A DNA stretch of 64,000 nt. Origin: Erodium maritimum (taxonomy: Eukaryota > Streptophyta > Magnoliopsida > Geraniales > Geraniaceae). A model generated the notes under the pieces. It was not told the origin of the DNA. It saw nothing but the letters and a program-made list of their open reading frames with translations, and searched no databases. Made by a program: the position numbers and the translations under genes. Positions 41,364 to 52,565 of the stretch are shown in pieces. The first letter of the stretch is position 1. The number at the start of each line of letters is the position of its first letter. The DNA lies in contig OY997595.1 of assembly GCA_963921825.1 (NCBI GenBank), positions 20,453,228 to 20,517,227 on the forward strand, read 5' to 3'.

Positions 41364-44195
41364 TGTCACGCCCAAATCCGGTTTCGACCGGACTCGAAAG
41401 TTGATCTAAGAATAATAATAATAATAAAAGCAATTTAAATAAATAAACTTATAAATGATAATCCAAACTAAAAGTTCTGACAATACGAGCCAATAGCTCA
41501 AAACCAAGTAATAAAGATGTTTAAATAACAAGATGAAAGTACGTCTCTAGATCATATAAAACTAAGACTCTCGCTAGCTCCCAAGCTCCGAGACGTCCTC
41601 TAGACGCGTGAGCTTTCGCTCAGTAGGAAAAAGTAGTTAAGGGGATGAGTTATCCGCTCACCACCACGGGTAACGTGCAATTAGGGCATACTAGAAAAGC
41701 ACAACGACTAATGACATCCACAGGAATCACATAATCACAAACCATACTCACATGACTAAAACCACGCTCAATCACATCACTTACCCAATCATCAAACAAA
41801 CAACACACAGTAAACCGACCACAAGTCCCGTACAGCAGTCCCCCCCCCCCCCCCCGTCACCGGCTTGCATAGCAAGACTCAACCATATCGTACCGGAACA
41901 CACAACCTCGGCCTAGATATCTTCCCGGACCACACAACATCGGTGTACGATTCATAATAAACATAACGGATCGGCACACACCTCGGTCGGATATCTTCCC
42001 GGACCACACAGCATCGGGGTACAAATCACACCATCCTCGGCCTAGATATCCTCTACCGAAATTCTCCCTCGGTAAAGACATCATGCCGGAACCCTTAGCC
42101 CCGGGGGACCGTGTACGTGGGACACCTTCCTCGGCCTAGATATCATACACCTGAATCCTCCATCGATGTAGGTATCGTACCGGAACACCTCGTCTCAGAA
42201 CATATCATATCGGATCACACCCACGAATATCTCAAACATATCACAAGGTCATAATTCAACTAACTGCATACCAAACCAAACAATCTTACCGAAACACATC
42301 ACATCGGTATATCAATCACCCGATCATATCGCAAGGCATTAGTTCACGTCATACCAAAACATATCATACTTGACGTATCATACCGAACATACCATATCAT
42401 GGCCCTCAATTTAACAACGGATATAGCACAAAAAAATCATTACAAGTCATCAATCACAACAACACATCCAACACGCAATCCTACGGGCCCAACCAGGGAC
42501 CCACATGTGATACTACAACACATTAATCCCAAACCTACGGGCACGACCTGGCCTGCAAGTTATCCCTCATTTTACACGACTACACTCGTTCCTCACATCC
42601 TACATGCAATTCTACAATTATATAATTTTTTTATAACCTATATGCATACTAGTAGCTTTCCACAATTAAATCGGTATCCGCTACTTTTCCCTACCTTAAT
42701 AAGTATCCAAACACAAGTCAAGCGAGTCGCCTAGTAGCCTCCTCCGCCGTGCTCGAGACCAACGTCTAAGATCACAAATCAATACGAGAATTACTGCTAA
42801 TTTAAGTGTGGTTTAAAGAAAGAAATACATAAACTAACCCCCCATTGCTCAACTTGTAAAAATGGGCCCGGAAGGCCCATTTTGCCCGAAATCAGGAAAA
42901 CGTCCCTCGGGACTCAGGAAATTTCCCTTTTCGTTTCCATCATTCCTAATTAAATTTACTTGATCCAAAGAAATTGACGGTATCGAATTCTGAGGTCCGA
43001 GCGTTCTAAATTCGCAATTAAAGTTTCTAATCGTTTTTCCCGAAATCTCATGAATCACATCCATAATTCGTTCCTGGTGTGAAATTATCGTCTCGGGGCT
43101 CACCCAAGACCATACAAGCAAGATACAACCAAACCCCGGCCATGTGGGCCCCACGGCCACACATGTTCTTGGGTGGCTTGACCGGACCGGGCCGTGCACG
43201 GGTCCAAGTGTGGCCGACCATAGCCGGTCATTCCCCTCTCCGGTGGCCGGATTCCGGCGACCGGCCGGAGCTCTGACGAACCTCCGGTGGCCGGAAAAAT
43301 ACCTCTTTTCTCCCAACAAGCTCCTAACTAGTTCTAGATTCTCCACAATACCATTGTTAAGCTCTAAAACTTCAAAATCCACCTCAAACACTCCAAAGTT
43401 TCAAGACCTATGGTGGGTTTCATCAAAACCACGCAAAACCAATGAAACTTCGTCATCCATCTCCACTTTCTCCATAAATTATCTAATTAAACATTAGGAA
43501 CTTTAAATCTCTAAGACCCAAGTCCGTTTCTTGTCATTTCCATAAAACCCATAAACCCAAACTTCATAAAAATGGGTTTTCAAAGTGTACTCACCGTAAG
43601 AATGAAGAGGGGATGAGAATGAGAGTATTTTGGGGAAGATTAGTGTTGGAAATCACCCAAAGGAGCTCCCTTTTCCTCCCTTTCTTCTTCTTCAAGCAAT
43701 GGACCTTCAATGGAGTTTTTCACTTTGTTTCTCTAGCAAGGGGGGTTCGGCCAATGTGTAGAAATGATGAAAAAAATTGCTCCATGTGGTCTTATCCTAA
43801 AGGTGGAAATGTCCATTTCGTCCTTTAGCCCATCTCTCTCTTTTGTCCATATGTGGGGACCAATTGGTTTTTTCTCCCACTTTTCTTCCCATCCAAGCCA
43901 TCATGAACATGTGTCCATGTGGGGTCCACTCCTACCCCAAATATCTCAGCTCATATTAAATGTATTCCTTAATACTCCTAATTAGACCTAATTTGACCCG
44001 GGTTTGACTTTTTTGCAAAAGTAACCATCTGAAAGGAAACGACCAACTAAGCTAACCGTAACGATGGCTAAGATTTTTGGGTTCTGGAAAGGTCTAGAAT
44101 GACTCCCGGAGTCATCGGTTGACTTTTCCGGCGAAAAGTCAACTTTCCCCAAAATTCACCGGTTCGACCGGTGTCGTCTGGGGGCGGTTCTTACA
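41364..44195 (-). mobile_element. 5' LTR of element X
   Basis: 2832 bp from TGTAAGAACC (44195) to GGGCGTGACA (41364) on the minus strand. It matches the interrupted 3' LTR with many scattered changes and a 9-base insertion near the start (about 44171-44179), so the insertion is old. It has a donor-like ACG|GTGAGT at 43594-43589, the hairpin GAGC-GAAA-GCTC at 41621-41610 and a 16-base C run at 41840-41855. The acceptor-like segment after the hairpin is deleted here but present in the 3' LTR. A 180-codon frame at 42849-43391 is also open in the other LTR (35194-35736). Confidence 0.9.
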
Positions 44196-44267
44196 TACGG
44201 AGTTTTTCTAACAAGATAATGAGGAGCCTTGTGCATTTTTCTTTTAACAAATATGAGAGTTAGTCTC

Positions 44268-44456
44268 TCATTTTGAAGGAGGGCCTATGAGGATCATGTT
44301 GACCAACACCTGAGCATCTGGCCTGATCATAATTGGGCCAGTACCCATGGAGGTAGAATTTTGAAGAGAGGTGGCAATCGCATAGGCCTCGATCATAATA
44401 GGTGACCAAACCCCTAATAGCCTCTCAGTACTTACCCTTCCTTTTTCGCGAGCCAT
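44268..44456 (-). pseudogene. LINE RNase H-like fragment
   Basis: A 62-residue minus-strand frame with LLGVWSPIMIEAYAIATSL and GPIMIRPDAQVLVNMI. The spacing resembles the acidic EA..AI..AL helix and the following D of the RNase H domain at the C-terminus of plant LINE ORF2. Together with the tail at 30456-30579 it looks like one LINE cut by element X. The match is weak. Confidence 0.4.
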
Positions 44457-45644
44457 CGACGACGACCTTAGCTTTCGACCATAATTGTTTTCGGTGACAG
44501 CTTCTTCTACCTACTCCTTCAAACCTCCTCCTACCTTCCTGTTTTTGTTCTTTTACCACCCGACTTGTTGGAACCTTCAAATCCCATCACCCAGCGTTCT
44601 CTTAATGGTTTTGAACATGTTCCCGTCATGTCTTGAACTTTTGACGGTAATATTTCGTCATCTCTAGCGTTTCTTCCCATATTTGGCGTAGACGTGCGAG
44701 GATCTGGTCTTGTTTGGAAGTGTTCGTGGCTCGTGCTCGGGTCTGACTTCTTCAACGTCTTCTGATTTTGATCCTTTGACGCTCGAGTCTTTCATCTCCG
44801 ACAATTGTGGTATCGGGTCCTCCGACAGCTGGATCGTTTTATTTTTCAGGTTTGAACTTTCCCCTTTCTCATCTGTTTACTCTGACTTTGAGTGGTGGTT
44901 CGCACTTGGTACTAGCTGGTGAATGGAGGTGGAGAGTTTTTGGGTGTTGTAGTTGAAGCTCGGGTGTCTTTGTTGGAAGCAGAGTTTTAATGGAATACCT
45001 CATAAGGGAATCACATGGGTTGGTCTTGCACTTTTTTATTTTATTTGTTAGATCAACAATTTTTGTTTTATAAAAAACCATGTTTTCACAATGAAAACAT
45101 GGCCATGGGCAGGACCCAACCAACAAGTACAAACAAGAGAATACCTGAAGGTATCTCAAACCAGTGACAACAATGACCTATCTAACCAAATTTCGCTACC
45201 ATGAAGAATAACAAAGGAACTAAAATGGGTCTGAGAAAACCAAACCACGACAAGCCAATACAGGAAAACAACAACAAAACCAACTTAAAAACGAAAAGAA
45301 ACGAGTCTGAGAACTCAAATTTCACAACCTTGAAGCCCTTAGTTGAAAACTGAATCTTATACTCTGAAAACCAGCAGTGAAGTCCTCGGAAGCAACCAAA
45401 AACAAAACCATCACCAATCGCTCACAAAGCAGAGAGACAGAAGAGCAATGAATCCTCCAAAGCCGCACCCCAAAGAATCATTTAACCCATAGAAACTCCA
45501 GAGCAAACTATAACACCCACATGGTGGACCCGATTTGTTCTCAGCTCATCGAGACCAAATCCTAGATTCCCCAGCCAACACTGAGAGAGAATCCCCCAAA
45601 GGCGATGAGCCGGTACCAAAATGATACCGAGAATAGACGGGATT
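44457..45644. other. intergenic or decayed retroposon sequence
   Basis: Probably the upstream part of the decayed LINE up to about 44990, then AT-rich DNA. No reading frame that I recognise. An 11-bp perfect inverted repeat with a 3-base loop lies at 45078-45102. Confidence 0.35.
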
Positions 45645-46429
45645 TGTCACGCCCCAAATCCGGTTTCGGCTGGACTCGAGACGTGACTTGATTTAAAAAT
45701 AGATCACAATCAAATAATAATAATAAACTCTTTAAACTCAAGTAAGTTCCAAACGATTACTCAACTAAAAGGTTCCAAAAGTCAATTAAAGAGTCAAAGC
45801 TCAACATGAAGCACGAGGTAAATAAGGTTCAACAAGATAGACCACAACGTCTCTAGAAAAACACTCAAACATCCCGAAGCTCCCAAGCCTCGGATCCACT
45901 AATCATCAAGTAATCCTGTAAAAACAGTAGACAAACACGAGGGGTGAGCTTACACTCAGTAGGGAAAATAATAAAACAGTGGTTAACAACTTTAATGAAA
46001 AGGAACAACATAATTGATTTGAACTTCAAACTCGCGTAATTCAAGATATAAACAAAAGAGGGACGAACGAACGTTTTACATTTCAAGAAAATAACAATTG
46101 CTACCGAACAGTCAAAGGAAGAACAATTAAATATCACAATGGAAAGGTTAAGCCTCGACACTCCGATCTACAATAATCTTGTATCCTGTCGGATTTTCCC
46201 TCGATCCAGAGAGGACACATATCATCGGGTTACCGGAAGCGTTCTCAAGGAACACATATCGTCGATACCCCCGGAAGCGTCCTCAAAGGATCATATGTCA
46301 TCGGGGCATAAATCATCGAGGCAAAACAGAGTAAATTTCCAGGTATGCTCCCGCAGGACGCATACACCCGGGGTGAAACAACGCATAACAAATCCCCGCA
46401 GGGTAAACCATCCACTTGCCCCGCATGAT

Positions 46430-46615
46430 CCATCTCCAATGCCCTGTAGGGTCCAATAATCAATATCCCGCAGGATCAACCAACCAATGCCCCGCTGGGT
46501 CCAGTAACCAATGCCCCGCAGGGTCCAATAACCAATGCCCCGCATGGTCCGATTACCAATATCCTGCAGGATCAACCAACCAATGCCCCGCAGGGTCCAG
46601 TAACCAATGCTCCAC
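46430..46615 (-). repeat. tandem array in LTR W (CAATGCCCCGCAGGGTCC units)
   Basis: Seven or eight units of about 24 bp, some ending in ATAATC and some in ATAACC. Confidence 0.8.
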
Positions 46616-47404
46616 TAACCAATAGCACATCAACCAACCAACGCTTATGGAATCACACTTTCACCACAACACACCAAAGATATCCATTTACCCTTCACAC
46701 TTACCGTTATACTTACCAGTCACGATCCACTGGTCCATCGATCACCTGATCGTACCGTTTGGCACAATCAGTCATACTTGATCATCCGTTCAATCATTCA
46801 ATCATCTAATTATTCAAACATTCAATCAATCATTCAAGCATACGATTTAGCTAGTTTCATTAGACTCTTAAATTAACTTAAAACTAAGCAAGCAAGCATG
46901 TGAGGCAAACACAACTAATCCGAGGGCTGAACACGGCCTCTCTACCAGTAAAGCAATTCCCAAGTATTGAAAGCGAGTTACACTAGTTATTCACATCCTA
47001 CGCATGCTTACTAGTCACCTCCGATTATTAGTAATTGAAAGACGATTATTCTAGTTATTCGCATCCTATATGCAATTCTAGGACCTTTCCGATTTTATTA
47101 ACCTAATAGGCATACTAAGTATTGAATTTCACGAGGAGTTTAGTATTTCCCCTACCTTGCGGTCTTCCTCTAATAAATCCTTTGCTGTAGAGTTCGGCTA
47201 GCTTCCCCTCCGTTCTTCACACGGGTCCCGGAGTAGTCATCGTCCCTCTAGCTCGTTTCCAAGGTCTTGGAAAACAAATAAATCCTAATTAAAGACTAAC
47301 CAAGTTACCAGAAAAGTCTAAAAGGATCCCCAAAACCCAGGTTCACAATAAAAGGTCGAACTTGACGGAAACGTCCCAAAAGTACCCAAAAATTGGTCTG
47401 CCAC

Positions 47405-47530
47405 AGATGTGGTCACGGAGCCGTGACACCACCCGTCACGGATGACGTCACGGAACCGTGATGTGTGCCGTCACAGAATCCATCACGGAGCTGTGACGTC
47501 TCCCGTCACGGTATCCGTCCGGATCCGTGG
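47405..47530 (-). repeat. palindromic array in LTR W
   Basis: Units of GTCACGGAGCCGTGAC, GTCACGGATGACGTCACGG and CCGTCACGG, matching 33315-33450 in LTR Y. Confidence 0.8.
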
Positions 47531-48455
47531 CAGATCTGGGCAGACTCGCCCTTCTTCAACCTCCAGCTCCTTTTTCCCGAAAATCAACATCAAAACTCCA
47601 TTTTCAGTCAACCAAAACTCCCAAAACAGATAAATAAATTCAAAGCTCCTCTACCCATGGTAGGAATCATCAAAAACTCAACAATCCAAACTAATTTCAA
47701 CTCCAAAAACAAATAAAAATCAAGGATTTCAATCACAAACCAACCAACACTTCTCAACAACATCATCTAACACTAATCAAATCACAACCCAACAACTTCT
47801 AGCAAAGAAAAGGAAAACCCAAGAAATGAAAGTTCTTGGAATGGAGAGTTAAGGATATACAAACCTCTAGGAAGATGAGATGATAAAGATGGGAGGATTT
47901 TGGAGAAGAAAAGGGTAGAAAATGAACCCAATTTGCCTCTTTTCTCTAGCTTCTTCTTCAAGACTCCATGGGAGCTCTCTTCTCTCATATTTCCTCTAGG
48001 TTTCGGCTACAACAAGGAAAGCGGCTGAAATTGATGCTCCAAATTCTTTAATAGACCTAATTGGCAAAGGACCAAAAACCCCTTTAGATATTTTCCCACT
48101 TAAAGGCCCTTAGGAGGGTATAATGGTCCAAGACCAACCATTTTCTCTCTTCCACTCTTTCATGGACATGTGTCCAAGTAGGGTCCATTAGTCTCCAAAT
48201 GAAATTCCAGCACCTTAATTAATTAGCCTTTAGTCGATAAAAGTCCAAGTTTGACCAAGGTTGACCTTTTCCAATATTATACTCAAACGAAAGGAAATGG
48301 CCCAACTAAGCTAACCGTGATACTGGCTAAGGTTTTTGGGCCCCGAAAGAGATCCCGGATGACTTTCGGAGTCATTGGTTGACTTTTCCGGCCGAAAGTC
48401 AAACTTCGTCCAAAGTCACCGGTTTGACCGGGATCGACCGGGGGTGGTTCTTACA

Positions 48456-50094
48456 ATCTACCCCCCTTAAAAGAATTTCGTCCTCGAAATTGACAGCTGT
48501 AGTATCTCAAAGGTCGAACAGATGGGGATACCGCGCGCAAACTTCATCCTCGCGTTTCCGAGTCGGTTCAGCTCCTTGGTGCTTTCGCTATACTGGTAAC
48601 AGTGGGACAGTTTAGTCCCGCATGACCTTCTGCCGCGAATCCGATGCTCTGAACAATTGATTCTCATACGAGACCTCATCAGCAAGCTCGATGTTCGTCC
48701 GTTCGATAATGTGGGAAGGGTCTGTAGTGTACTTCCGTTGGCTGAGATATGTAGAAGACGTTATGCACGTCACCTGAGCCGTCGTTATTATGCAAGGCTA
48801 TAGGCAACGACTCCAACTTGCCCAAAATCTCAAGATCTGATAACGCGCGGGGTTGGCTTGCCTCCGCCGTGGTTGAGCCGCAATAGTCCCTTCTTCGGGC
48901 TCGCCCTCAGAAATACGTGAACACCAACCGAATAATTCAACAGGTTGAAGCCGTCTGATAAAGTACATCTTCCGTCGAATCTGCGTACCCTTTAATTGCT
49001 CTCAAATCAACGCAACTTTCACTTAATCTTGCTTCACTAGATCACGCTAGTTGCTCAAACGTCCCACTTAGCGGTGCAAAACCATCTTACCCAAAAAATC
49101 ACAGAATCACAATCAACGTCTCACCAACTCAAGAAATACCGAGTAACAACACAAGCCGAAACCAACCAAACACTTAAGAAAACTTAGGTAAAGGCCTTGC
49201 TATCCCGGACCGGGATTTCCGTCGGCACGGATATCCTGCCGGAACCTTCTACAAGTCGAACAAAAACGAAACTACACACAAACGTAACTCATCAATTTCC
49301 TCCTTAGTGATCGTTACGGGAATTAGTCCCAACAGAACTCAAATACTAACAAGTCAAGACCGACCACAAACAAATTACAAGGAAGTAATACACAATGCAT
49401 CCATCAAACCAAAGATCTCACTAACACTGCAGATTCTGGAGCAACCACTCGTTCATCACATCAAGTGGAAAGGTGGGCGTACCCCAAACAAGGAATTAAC
49501 ACAATTTACCGATAACTTAGTCGAAAGGCGGCATGCCTCAAAGCATACCACAAATAAAGGCTCATGCCATACCGAGCATGGCACGCTTGTCCAATCATAA
49601 CAACAGGTCACACCGGGTAAATCCTTCCAAAGTTCTCAACCTGATAACGATTCAACCATTCACCAAGTATCACAATCCTAGATCGAGGAAAACCATCAAA
49701 ACTCAACTACGATCGATCAAGAATGTTATCCAACCTCCTACAATTCTCTTACCATTGACACTTGCTCACAAACTATCAATCGACCAACTTATAAGTCGTT
49801 TCATCCGAATCATCACCTTAATGAGTCCACAACAAACATTGAAATCTCGAGAATTTGAACGATCTTTGGGGTACCTTGCGCGTAAATTTCAAACGTCTTT
49901 CAAACAACTTGGGACCCGTCACTGGTCAACTTCTAAATTCTCATTGTGCTCTGCCTGGGCACAAACCCGACCTACCACACGATGCTTCGCGCGGTGCCAT
50001 CTTGTTACTGGCCTGGAAGTTCGTAGTAGTCGTATTTCGCTACCGGTTTCCGGATCTCGACGTGAGGTGCTCTCTCTTCTATGGTGTAACTTAG
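48456..50094 (-). pseudogene. pol: decayed pol end of Tekay element W
   Basis: Next to the polypurine tract (48456-48470), the bases to about 48900 follow the chromodomain and integrase end of element X. About 49930-50060 follow the integrase core (compare 37110-37220). The reading frame is destroyed throughout, and the middle part (about 49000-49900) matches only weakly. No 5' LTR of this element is in the window. Confidence 0.65.
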
Positions 50095-50419
50095 CGGTTA
50101 CGCTAGTCCTCGCGGGACGTTGGCGTTCGTCCTTCCCTTGTCGACCAAGATACGTCTTGGTACTCGATTCGCGTGAGTGTTTGTGTCGGGGTTCGTGCTC
50201 CAAAATGGGGAAGATGAACCACGCATTAGGGTTAGGGAACTGAGACGGCCTGGGCCGGCTTTGGCTTGGTCTGACAGATCGACCGGGCCTGGCCCGGCTG
50301 GCCCAGTTTGTTCTCTCCATTTTTTTTGAATTTTTCTTTTCAATAGCACTAGTTACAAATTCCTACCCCAAAGTTTCCAATTTCTAAAATATTACCCTTT
50401 TAAAAAGACGGGTTTTACA
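50095..50419 (-). mobile_element. start of another Tekay LTR (LTR V), truncated
   Basis: Minus strand TGTAAAACCC at 50419, like the start of LTR D, continuing through GGCCAGGCCCGG-type sequence and then breaking off into the decayed integrase of element W. The polypurine tract and pol tail (50421 to about 50525, TTTCGAGGACGAAATTC) lie directly upstream. Confidence 0.65.
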
Positions 50420-50525
50420 GATCTACCCCCCTTAAAAGAATTTCGTCCTCGAAATTTAAAACAGAAGTACCTCAGAGGGCGGTCGGAGAATCCCAAGCTC
50501 TGTCACCGTTGGTCGGTCGCGAGTA

Positions 50526-50535
50526 GCTCTTGTCT

Positions 50536-50567
<32 letters not shown>

Positions 50568-50893
50568 TATGTTGCTTATTTTGTTTTGTTTATCTGGTTC
50601 CTGTTTTGTCCTCCCTGTTGGAATCTTTGATACCCGACAGGTTGTAGTGTGTCGGGTTGGAATTTTTTATCGGCATATCTCTTTAGAGAGCCGATAAAGA
50701 GGACTGACTTGGTAGTAGTTGATCATTTAGGCGTTGCGTCGCCCGTATCGAGAGCTATTCATCTCGTCGGTCGTTCCTCAGGCTCTCAGGAACGATCGAT
50801 GGATGTAACGTTTGTTCCACCGCTTGTTCGAGTAGTCTTGTGTTCGGTTTGTAAGGTTTGTTAATCTATTAATGGATCTTTCCTTCCAAAAAA
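50526..50893 (+). mobile_element. 3' end of an unidentified poly-A retroposon
   Basis: Begins around a (TTG)n repeat (50533-50565) and ends AATCTATTAATGGATC...TTCCAAAAAAAA, like a LINE 3' end. No coding domain remains. The family is unknown. Confidence 0.35.
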
Positions 50894-51343
50894 AACAGAT
50901 CAGCAAGTTATATCTATCTTAAACATGCATATACTTGATCTTTGAGTCATTAGAGAATTGAAGGGCACAACGTACTAAATGGTTGTCCCTTACCCGACGA
51001 ACAATATGTGATTTTAGTGACGGAAACGTAATGCATGGTGGGAAGACAAAAGCATGTGATACCTTGTTGAGATGTCCTAAAGCTATCCGAACAAGGCAGT
51101 GCTCATCTTTAGGTGGAGTTGCATCTTGGTAGGACATGATGTGTTTATGAGTCGAAATCATATGCGTGTTATATCCATTTCCATGGGTTTAATTTCTCAA
51201 ACTTTGTTAGTCAACCAATAGGCAGAAGGGACTCGGCCCCAACTTGTGTTGTTTGCTTATGGGACAAGGCCATGTGATTCGATATGTTATGAGCTTAAGG
51301 CCACACAATTCCAAGTTAGTATACTACACATATACATGTTCAT

Positions 51344-51350
51344 CTATAAG
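51344..51350 (+). promoter_or_regulatory. TATA-like box of SAUR copy 2
   Basis: CTATAAG, 93 bases before the ATG. Conserved in place in the other two copies. Confidence 0.6.
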
Positions 51351-51442
51351 TTAGGATCACAACTCACAACAAACTCAAACAACCTCTCAATAGCTTTCTG
51401 CATCGCCTCTCCAGTGCTACATTCATCCACCAACAACACAAA

Positions 51443-51706
51443 ATGGGTTTTGGTATTCTTCGCAAGCCGATCCTGCGCCGCTCAAACAAGATGGATTCAG
51501 ATTTGCCAAAGGGTTTCTTGGCAGTTTATGTAGGAGAGACACAGAAGAAGAGGTTCGTGGTTCCGGTTTCGTACCTGAACCAGCCTTCGTTTCTTGATCT
51601 GCTTAGCAAAGCTGAAGAAGAGTTCGGATTCGATCATCCGATGGGCGGCTTGACCATTCCTTGTGATGAAGACACGTTTTTCACCGTGGTTTCTTGCCTT
51701 CAATAG
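51443..51706 (+). CDS. SAUR family auxin-responsive protein, copy 2
   Basis: 87 residues, intronless, with the complete SAUR core ([43 protein letters not shown]). It differs from copy 3 at two residues (R7G, S49L) and from copy 1 at four. All family-typical residues are present and I see no lesion, so this copy may be closest to the ancestral sequence. The ATG at 51443 has the favourable context ACAAAATGGG. The inferred role, by family, is promotion of cell expansion through PP2C.D inhibition. Strand is opposite to copies 1 and 3. The downstream flank contains TTCCGCGGAA near 51790, which is also kept after copy 1 and, as TTCCGTGGAA, after copy 3. Confidence 0.93.
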   Translation: MGFGILRKPILRRSNKMDSDLPKGFLAVYVGETQKKRFVVPVSYLNQPSFLDLLSKAEEEFGFDHPMGGLTIPCDEDTFFTVVSCLQ

Positions 51707-51943
51707 AAACAAGTCAAGACTCACAGTACATTGATAGACTCACTTAGGATATGTATATTCATAATGTAAAGTTTTTGTTCCGTTTTTTCCTTTTCCGCGG
51801 AAAAGAGATATGCGTGGCTGCAAATGTGTATCCATGCCAGGAACTAATTGGCACTATAAATCTCCAAGATTCTGTTCTTCACTCTGTGCCTCTCCTGCTT
51901 GATATTGATGATGATTTGTTTCATACTTTTCATTATAGTGTTT

Positions 51944-52500
51944 TTTTTTGAAGAAGCAAATTTTCATTGATACTCTCTAGAATCTGAGATGGATTCAAGA
52001 GAGAGGAGGCATATACCTCCTAATTACAACAATCACCAAACAAGGGGATCAAACATTACACTTAATCCAACCAAAAACCAACAAAAGGTTATGCAGCAAG
52101 GATAATAATAGAACCTAAGAAGAGTCTAAGCATTCTAAAACCTGCCCTGCCCAACACCCAAAATCCTACCAAAAACCGACAATACGAAATGCAGCAGAGA
52201 TAAAATTAGAACCTAAGAAGAGTCTAAGGATTCTAATACCAGCCCTGCCTATCACCCAAACAACAAGAACAAAATACAGTAAGAAGAAAATGCAGAGCTG
52301 AGATGAACCAAGGTAGCCTTTGAGGGTTATCTGCAAGTCTTGTGTGCAGATAAAAATCAGTAAAAAGGCCATCCAATGCACCTCCTTGAGTGAAATGTCC
52401 AACTGTATCAGAATCCAAGGATTGGAGCCAAAACCAAGAAGTCCCCAAACGTAACAAATACCAACCAAGCAAAGTAGTTAACAAACAAAAGGCAAGTAGC
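51944..52500 (-). mobile_element. 3' end of a LINE-like retroposon
   Basis: Starts with a T run (51944-51951), then AAGCAAATTTTCATTGATAC, like other reversed LINE tails here. It contains an imperfect 110-bp direct repeat with AGAACCTAAGAAGAGTCTAA at about 52111 and 52211. No coding domain is recognisable. Confidence 0.4.
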
Positions 52501-52565
52501 TCCGTCTGTTCTTACTAGATCGATTTAATAAGCAGTCGTTGAGAATAGTGCAGACAGTATTCTAG

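Larger units (their letters stand above)
30580..44195 (-). mobile_element. Tekay/Del chromovirus element X with both LTRs, gag-deleted
   Basis: A minus-strand Ty3/gypsy element: 5' LTR 44195-41364, tRNA-iMet primer site 41360-41349, internal domain 41363-36532, polypurine tract 36545-36532, 3' LTR 36531-34386 plus 30954-30580. The 3' LTR is interrupted by solo LTR Y. TACCG (30575-30579) and TACGG (44196-44200) are probably the target duplication with one change. Lineage rests on integrase followed by a chromodomain, long LTRs and the iMet primer site. Pol carries stops and frameshifts and gag is mostly missing, so it is not autonomous. Confidence 0.9.
45645..48455 (-). mobile_element. 3' LTR of Tekay element W
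   Basis: 2811 bp on the minus strand from TGTAAGAACC (48455) to GGGGCGTGACA (45645), directly followed upstream by the polypurine tract at 48456-48470. It has a tandem array at about 46430-46615, a palindromic array at 47405-47530 and the hairpin GAGT-GTAA-GCTC at 45957-45946 (a G:U pair in place of G:C), then TTTTTACAG. The usual donor position near 47855 is mutated (GAG|GTTTGT). Confidence 0.88.
50895..51943 (+). repeat. SAUR segmental duplication block, copy 2
   Basis: Inverted copy of 7475-8525, covering promoter, gene and 3' flank. It ends at a T-run retroposon tail on one side and a poly-A retroposon tail on the other. Confidence 0.8.
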
